Assembly: GCA_004335835.1 (NCBI GenBank)
Contig: RWJK01001672.1
Span: forward strand, 71,866-135,865
Direction: 5' to 3'
From: Scenedesmus sp. ARA3
Taxonomy: Eukaryota > Chlorophyta > Chlorophyceae > Sphaeropleales > Scenedesmaceae
Length of the DNA stretch: 64,000 nt
The notes under the pieces are model-generated. The model did not search any database. It was not told the DNA's origin and saw only the letters and a program-made list of their open reading frames with translations. Shown in pieces: positions 58,725 through 64,000 of the stretch (position 1 is its first letter; every line of letters starts with the position of its first letter). The translations under genes and the position numbers were made by a program.

Positions 58725-60038
58725 CCGGCTGCGCTGGCATCTGGCAGGCAGTGCAGCCACATGGCAGGCAGTTGATGATGGCTTGCAGGACAGGATGTTG
58801 ACAGTTTTCATATTCAGGCAGTGAGGGTCTAGGCAGGGCAGCAGTGGCTTTCTCCCAAGCAGTATTGCTGGTGAAGCAGGGTGTGCAGTGCTGGCGTGGT
58901 GGTGGCACTGTACCTCGCAACACGAAGAATGGCGCAGCCGCCACTGCAGCAATCCACAATTGCGTACTGCAGTTTGCGTATCTGCGCAGCTGCAGCTTGC
59001 GCAAGTGGGCTGCCTGCAACTGCTGTGACAGGATTGTGTCGGCTTCGTCCAGCACCTAGATGTTTGTGCGACATGTGCTGTTTGATGAGAGAAACAGTAG
59101 AGCAGTTGCCAGGCAGGCCAGGCATACAGCAATGGCTTGTGTGCAGAAGCACGGTGCGTGTGTTGTTGTGTTGCTATGTTGTTGAGCTTCAGGGAAGGCA
59201 GCGGAAAAGCATCTGCATGCACCGGCACATGTATGTTTCCCCTAAATTGGCTGACGAAGCAGCAATCAAATTATGGCCTGGTTGAGGGTACTCTTGTTGT
59301 TTTACCATGGCTCTGCAGTGCCTCTACAGTAGTAGAGGTGTTTACTGTGTTCAAACTATGCCACTTGCCAGTTTTTTGGTATGTGCAGCCATGCGGGTGT
59401 GACCAATCAGCACGCACAGCAGGAGGGTAGCGCAGTTTTAGAGGACAAGTTCGCTGCATGTCACCTATGCCGCCCAACATCTTCTGCTGCCAGGTGCCAG
59501 CGCTCTGGTTTGTGGAAAGTGTGCGCGTCAGCATCTTCCAATTCTGCTAATTTTTGTCTGCTTGAATTAATCTGGATGGAATGTTGTCCTTGCAGCAGGC
59601 CTGCAGGTGTTGGCCCACTATGCATGGTGTGCGTGCTGTGCTGATGAGGGTGCTGAGTTATGCACGGCTTGGTGGGAACTATGTTGACTCATTTCAATTA
59701 TATAAGTCAGTTTTCATGCTGCTGCAACATCTGGTGCAGCAAATACATGGTCTTGACTGTCTGTGATGCCTTGCCATCAGGCAGGTAGTACTTTCATATC
59801 TTTGCTGCGGCCCATTGATGACAAGTCGTCACTGGTAGTTCCAGCTGTGATCGCATCTACCTTTCTAATACACGATTAGTCGTGTTACTGAGTTCACTGG
59901 AGTGAGTCCGTACGCTACAGCAGCATAACATGTTCGTCTTTGCTGAAGCACAGTGACAGAGCTACAAACACGAATGCGTTAATCCAGCTGTATCCAGCTC
60001 GTCACCGGGTTCTGACCTGATTTTGCTGAACAGGGAGG
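58662..60038. other. Intergenic region between CemA-like and DiT1-like genes
   Basis: 1.4 kb of 3' UTR and promoter. No gene supported. The last ~400 bp are AT-richer and have few CAG runs, as expected of a promoter. Confidence 0.4.
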
Positions 60039-63000
60039 TTGGCTGTCACAGCGTGCTTTGCTGACCTGGCTGCAGCTGTCGGTTCTTCGACACCACAAGA
60101 CGCACATGAGAGCAGCAGCGCTATTGCAATGAAGAGCTTGAAGTGTAACCATCGAGATCTTCGAGCCTGTGCACCGGTCAGCCGGACAGCAGCGCTTAAA
60201 ATCAGCAGCAGAAGGCAGCAAACACGCTCAAGTCCGCTGGGAGCAGCTGACAAAGAGGACAGCAGCACAGGAGTGGTAATGGTGAATCAAGAAAGCAGCA
60301 ATGGCAATGGAGACGGCAGCAGCAACGGCCAGAATGGAGCAGCACCAGCCAGCAGCATAAGACAACCGCTGCTACCACAGAGCAGCCTGCGCAGCAGCAG
60401 TAGCACTCCTGCAAACTGGTCTGACATTACTATATACAAGGTATAGTGAACGACACAGCAAAATCATGTTGCTCTTCTTCATATGTGTGTTGCTTGAGTC
60501 TCAAAACAGCACATGATTCCTGGCACGACACCACATGCCCATGTGTGCACGCCCAGCACCTGCAGCAGCAGCAGCGGCGGCAACAGCTGTGTCCTGAGCG
60601 GTCGCTTCTGTGATTAGCATAGCGTCTGTTGTTGTCAGCCCCTTGTGCCGGTTGCAGGTTGTATCAGCAATAACACGCAGCACAGCAGACTTGCTTCTTC
60701 GGCACACCCCATGTATTGTGCACTGTCACTGGTTTCCATCAGTTCACAGCGGGCTCACTGACTTGCAAACCCCCTGATGTGCCTTCAGGGGGCCAAGCTT
60801 GCGCCGGCAGCTGCTGCGATAGCAGCTGGCCTGGCAATACGCTATGCAGTGCCTGTACCCGAAGGCCTCACTGATCAGGTGCGCGGCAGCAACAGGAGCA
60901 GGAGCAGCAGCAGCAGGAGTGGCAGGCATTGCTACATATTGCTTGTTTTGCTGAGCATGCTGCAGCGGCTGTTAATGCCTTGGCAGCTGCTGCGACATCC
61001 CTGCAGGGACGCTGTCAGCAGTTTATCGCTCCTGCAAGCATGCAGCAAGCAAGCAAGGCCAGGCTAGCGTCACCTGCCACTCCCATACAGCAACGTCAGG
61101 CTGTTGGTGTCTCACCGCAAACTCTGCACACTATCTTCTTAGCGCACCCTGTGCCGCACCTTGCCTCTGCATGTCAGGCTTGGTCGCTGCTGGCGCTGTT
61201 CGTGACAATGGTGTCTGGCCTTGTGCTGGCGCCACTGCCCACTGGCGCGTGGGCCTTCCTAGGGGCGACAGCAGGCCTCTTGACACACACGCTGACCTTT
61301 GAGCAGATGTTTGCGGCTGCAAACAACACTGTGATGTGGCTGGTGGTGGTGTCATTCTTCCTGGCAAGGGTGAGCACAGAGCAGTGCTGGCTGGCGCGGC
61401 AGCTGAGTGATTGCCGCATGTTGCAGTGCACTTGTATGGCTGCATGCGCGTTCAGCAGGAGTTTGCAGCAGCAAGTAGCGCTGTGTTGAGGCTGGGACGT
61501 ACCCACTGCCGATGTAATGTGGAGGACGGCTGCCTGTTGACTCAGCTTGTAAGGACAGATGCACTTTGCACCAACACCGCAACTGTGCTTCCATGCGATG
61601 CTGCTATGTTCCTGTTATTTCTGTTATCTGTTTGAATTTCGAACGCCTGCAGGGCTTTGAGAAGACGGGGCTGGGCGAGCGCATCGCCAACAACCTGCTG
61701 ACTGTGTGCGGCAGCAGCAGCCTGCAGCTGGCGCTGGGCCTGGCAGCAGCAGAGGTGTTAATAACACCTGCCATGCCCAGCACGACAGCACGGGCTGCAG
61801 GCATCTTCATGCCTGTGATCAAGTCGGTGTCGCAGGCAGTCGGCAGCATGCCAGGTGCGGGGTGGGGAGTGCCGGGTGGTGTGGTGCACATTGGGGTGAT
61901 GGGGTGGTGTACAAAGAATGGATACTTGTTGTGGCAGCAGCTGCGTGGCTTTGCACCTTGTAGCGCACACCACCTGATGCCGAGCCAGGTGCTCAGCTTT
62001 TGTGGCCGCCTGCTTCGGCTGTCAGCGCTGGCGCTACTTCAGGGTGTTGTGGCTGGCAGGGTGGGGAGCAGCGCCCTCTCAGCAGTAAGACATGTGCTTA
62101 CAACAATCATGTGTCACTGCCCCCACCGCTGCTGCTGCTGCTGCTGCAGGCGACGAGAGCCGCAAGCAGCTGGGCGCCTTCCTGATGCAGGCGCAGTTCC
62201 AGTCGTCGGTGCACAGCAGCAACTTTGTGATGACAGCGGCTGCGCAGAACCTGCTGTGCTTGCAGATGGCTGCCAGTGTGGGCGTGTCGCTGGGTGACCC
62301 ATTCATGACCTGGCTGGCAGGTTCCAGCGTGCCGGTGCTACTAGGTGAACACAGCAACAGTAGCCACTGTGACTAGCATTTTGTCCCTGCAGTATGCATG
62401 CTGCAGTTGGCATGCTGGTAGCTTGTCTCTGGGGACGTACTTGAGCCTTGCTGTATGCCTTGTGCTGCATTGCTTGGCTTTATTGGTGCAATGTATACTC
62501 AATAACTTGCTGCTGCTGTACTGCTTCCTACTGCCTGCAGGTGTAGTGCTCACCCCTTGCGTGCTGTACTGGCTGTGGCCGCCCGCCATCACCAGCACGC
62601 CACACGCGCCAGCGGCAGCTAGAGCGCGCTTGCAGGAAATGGGGCCACTGTCAGCAGATGAGGGGGTGATGCTCGGTGCAGTGACGCTGGCTGTGGGGCT
62701 GTGGGTGGGTGACACTGCACCGGTGACACGGTGGCTGGTGACACTCTGGCTGGTGACACTGTGGCTGGCGACACTGCACGAGTGACACTGTGTTACAAAC
62801 CGCTGGTCTCGTGATATCGTTTGTGACTGACAAGTTGGAGTTATGGCGCTGTCCATGCCGCCAAGCTTGCTGCATATGGACCAGCAAAATCTTAAACATC
62901 AAGCATCTGCATATAAACCAGCAAGCACTTTGACAGTTGTTCTCTGCCATCAATCCCTTTGCTTTGCTGGCTGCCTACCTCGCTGGCTGCCTGTCTAATC

Positions 63001-64000
63001 TTCCACCCTGCAGGTGTTTGGTGGGCAGCTGGGTGTTGCACCCGTGACAGCTGCCATGTGTGCGCTGGGTGTGCTGCTGGCCAGTGGCGTGCTGAGCTGG
63101 CAGGACTGCCTGCAGTACACACCAGCCTGGGACACACTCATCTGGTTCACAGGTGGGCAACATGCCTCACTATCTGCTTTGCTTCACGATGTTGTGTCAT
63201 GATGGGTTAGGACTGGGGTGATTATTCATTGGGCAATCGCGGGATTGCATGGCAGCCAGACATGTTTTGACAAGGGACGTGGTCTGGCCGTCTGGGACAC
63301 ACTCATCTGGTTCACAGGTGGGATCAGGCATGGGCTCACTGCTCAGCCGGTTATGCATGCTTTCATGGCGTTCGGTCGGATTTGACTTGCGGTTGTTGTC
63401 ATGTTAGCCACACCAGCTGTGCGCGTGCCGGATAGGGGTTGCTGTTGCTTGCAAATGCACGCCAGCCAACAGAAGCAGTTCCTGTTGGCTGTGTTTCAAA
63501 GCCCAGCCAAGCAAGGCTGCAAACCGATCACACCATCCGACAAGCTCACAGAGTACACCACGCCTCTGCTGAACTTTTTCCTCCTGCTGCTGCTGCTGCT
63601 CCTGCTCCTGCTGCCGCCGCAGTGCTCGTGAGCATGGCTGGAGGCCTGCAGTCTCTGGGTGTGATCGACCTGTTCTCAGGCTGGGCAGGGGGCCAGCTGT
63701 CAGGCCTAGACCTGCCCTGGCCGGCGCTGTTTGCTGGGCTGCACCTGCTGTTCTTTGCCATGCACTACATGTTTGCCTCGCAGACGGCGCACGTGGGGGC
63801 GCTGTTTGCTGCCTTCTGCTCGCTGATGATATCGGCAGGTAAGCCTCATCCTGTGTTTGTGGTGTGAGATGAACTGACGGACTTCAACAGTCGGTCACAG
63901 TTCATTGGCGAGTCAGCGCAGTGGTTGTAGCATGCTTCGTCAGCTGTCCATTGAGCTGTGATGCAGCAAGTGCTTGCAGCGCCCAGCAGCCGGTGCATCA
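60039..64000 (+). CDS. DiT1-like: Plastid 2-oxoglutarate/malate translocator (DiT1, SLC13/DASS family), partial at right edge
   Basis: Visible exons: 60039-60440, 60789-60878, 61178-61369, 61653-61854, 62150-62344, 62541-62704, 63014-63152, 63623-63838; the gene continues beyond 64000. Together they encode 533 aa in frame. DiT1 exchanges 2-oxoglutarate for malate across the inner chloroplast envelope and supplies carbon skeletons for ammonia assimilation. Residues 1-~110 are a Ser/Arg-rich transit region (a second start, ATG at 60129, is equally possible). Family blocks follow: AWSLLALFVTMVSGLVLAPL, NNTVMWLVVVSFFLARGFEK, TGLGERIANNLLTVCGSSSL, the substrate loop ITPAMPSTTARAAGIFMPVI, FQSSVHSSNFVMTAAAQNLL, GVAPVTAAMCALGVLLASGV, DTLIWF and FAMHYMFASQTAHVGALFAA. 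About ten membrane helices are covered; the last helices are missing. Confidence 0.94.
62709..62790 (+). repeat. 15-bp tandem repeat at the start of DiT1-like intron 6
   Basis: TGGCTGGTGACACTS units, three in tandem with further GTGACAC words on both sides, beginning right at the donor of exon 62541-62704, whose first intron bases (GTGGGTGACACTG) resemble the unit. Confidence 0.8.
63121..63326 (+). repeat. Duplicated DiT1-like exon 7 3' end
   Basis: The exon end WDTLIWFTG and its GTGGG donor (63153) are repeated 165 bp downstream with the donor intact (63318). Confidence 0.9.

Noticed and set aside
1..64000. Autonomous transposon, LTR element or tRNA/rRNA gene
   Set aside because: No transposase, reverse transcriptase, long terminal repeats or convincing cloverleaf was seen by eye. 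A dedicated scan (tRNAscan-type and repeat library) would be decisive.

Overview
This is a stretch of nuclear DNA from a green alga, most likely a core chlorophyte (Chlorophyceae; a Scenedesmus/Chlamydomonas-type genome is my best guess, but the exact taxon cannot be fixed from sequence alone). The evidence is the gene structure: many short spliceosomal introns with GTGAGT/GTGCGC-type donors and (T/C)TGCAG acceptors, very abundant CAG/CTG runs coding for Gln, Ala and Ser, chloroplast transit-like N-termini, OPR-type organellar RNA-binding proteins, and a TGTAA polyadenylation signal behind one gene. There are no bacterial operons, rRNAs, CRISPR arrays or recognisable autonomous transposons.

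Thirteen genes can be modelled, eleven of them with exon phases that close exactly. Left to right they are: an OPR-like protein (-, runs off the left edge, to about 8.6 kb); a PGM2-family phosphoglucomutase/phosphopentomutase (+, 9.5-14.6 kb, 630 aa); an HNH-endonuclease-fold protein (+, 16.0-18.5 kb); an acyltransferase-3 membrane protein (+, 20.8-22.9 kb); a second OPR-like protein (-, 23.2-26.0 kb); plastid KAS III (+, 26.4-29.4 kb); a coiled-coil protein (-, 31.5-33.1 kb); a small secreted eight-cysteine, lipid-transfer-like protein (-, 34.0-35.6 kb); a Gln-rich nuclear-type protein (+, 37.2-39.8 kb); the ribosome-biogenesis factor NOP14 (+, 44.5-50.5 kb); a CHUP1-like protein (+, 51.3-53.6 kb); a nuclear-encoded CemA-like (DLDG1-type) envelope protein (+, 55.2-58.7 kb); and a DiT1/SLC13-type plastid dicarboxylate translocator (+, 60.0 kb to beyond the right edge).

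The genes do not form one pathway, but about half are plastid-directed: fatty-acid initiation (KAS III), envelope transport and ion homeostasis (DiT1, CemA-like), chloroplast positioning (CHUP1-like) and probable organelle RNA maturation (two OPR proteins).

The most unusual feature is not a gene. In at least seven of the thirteen genes, the end of an exon plus the adjoining intron is tandemly duplicated one to three times at roughly 90-300 bp spacing, leaving decaying exon fragments inside the introns (about fourteen independent events). Some copies keep their splice-site dinucleotide, others have lost it. I treat this repeated exon-edge tandem duplication as the window's candidate undescribed phenomenon. 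The second lead is the eight-cysteine lipid-transfer-like protein, a family usually described as specific to land plants.
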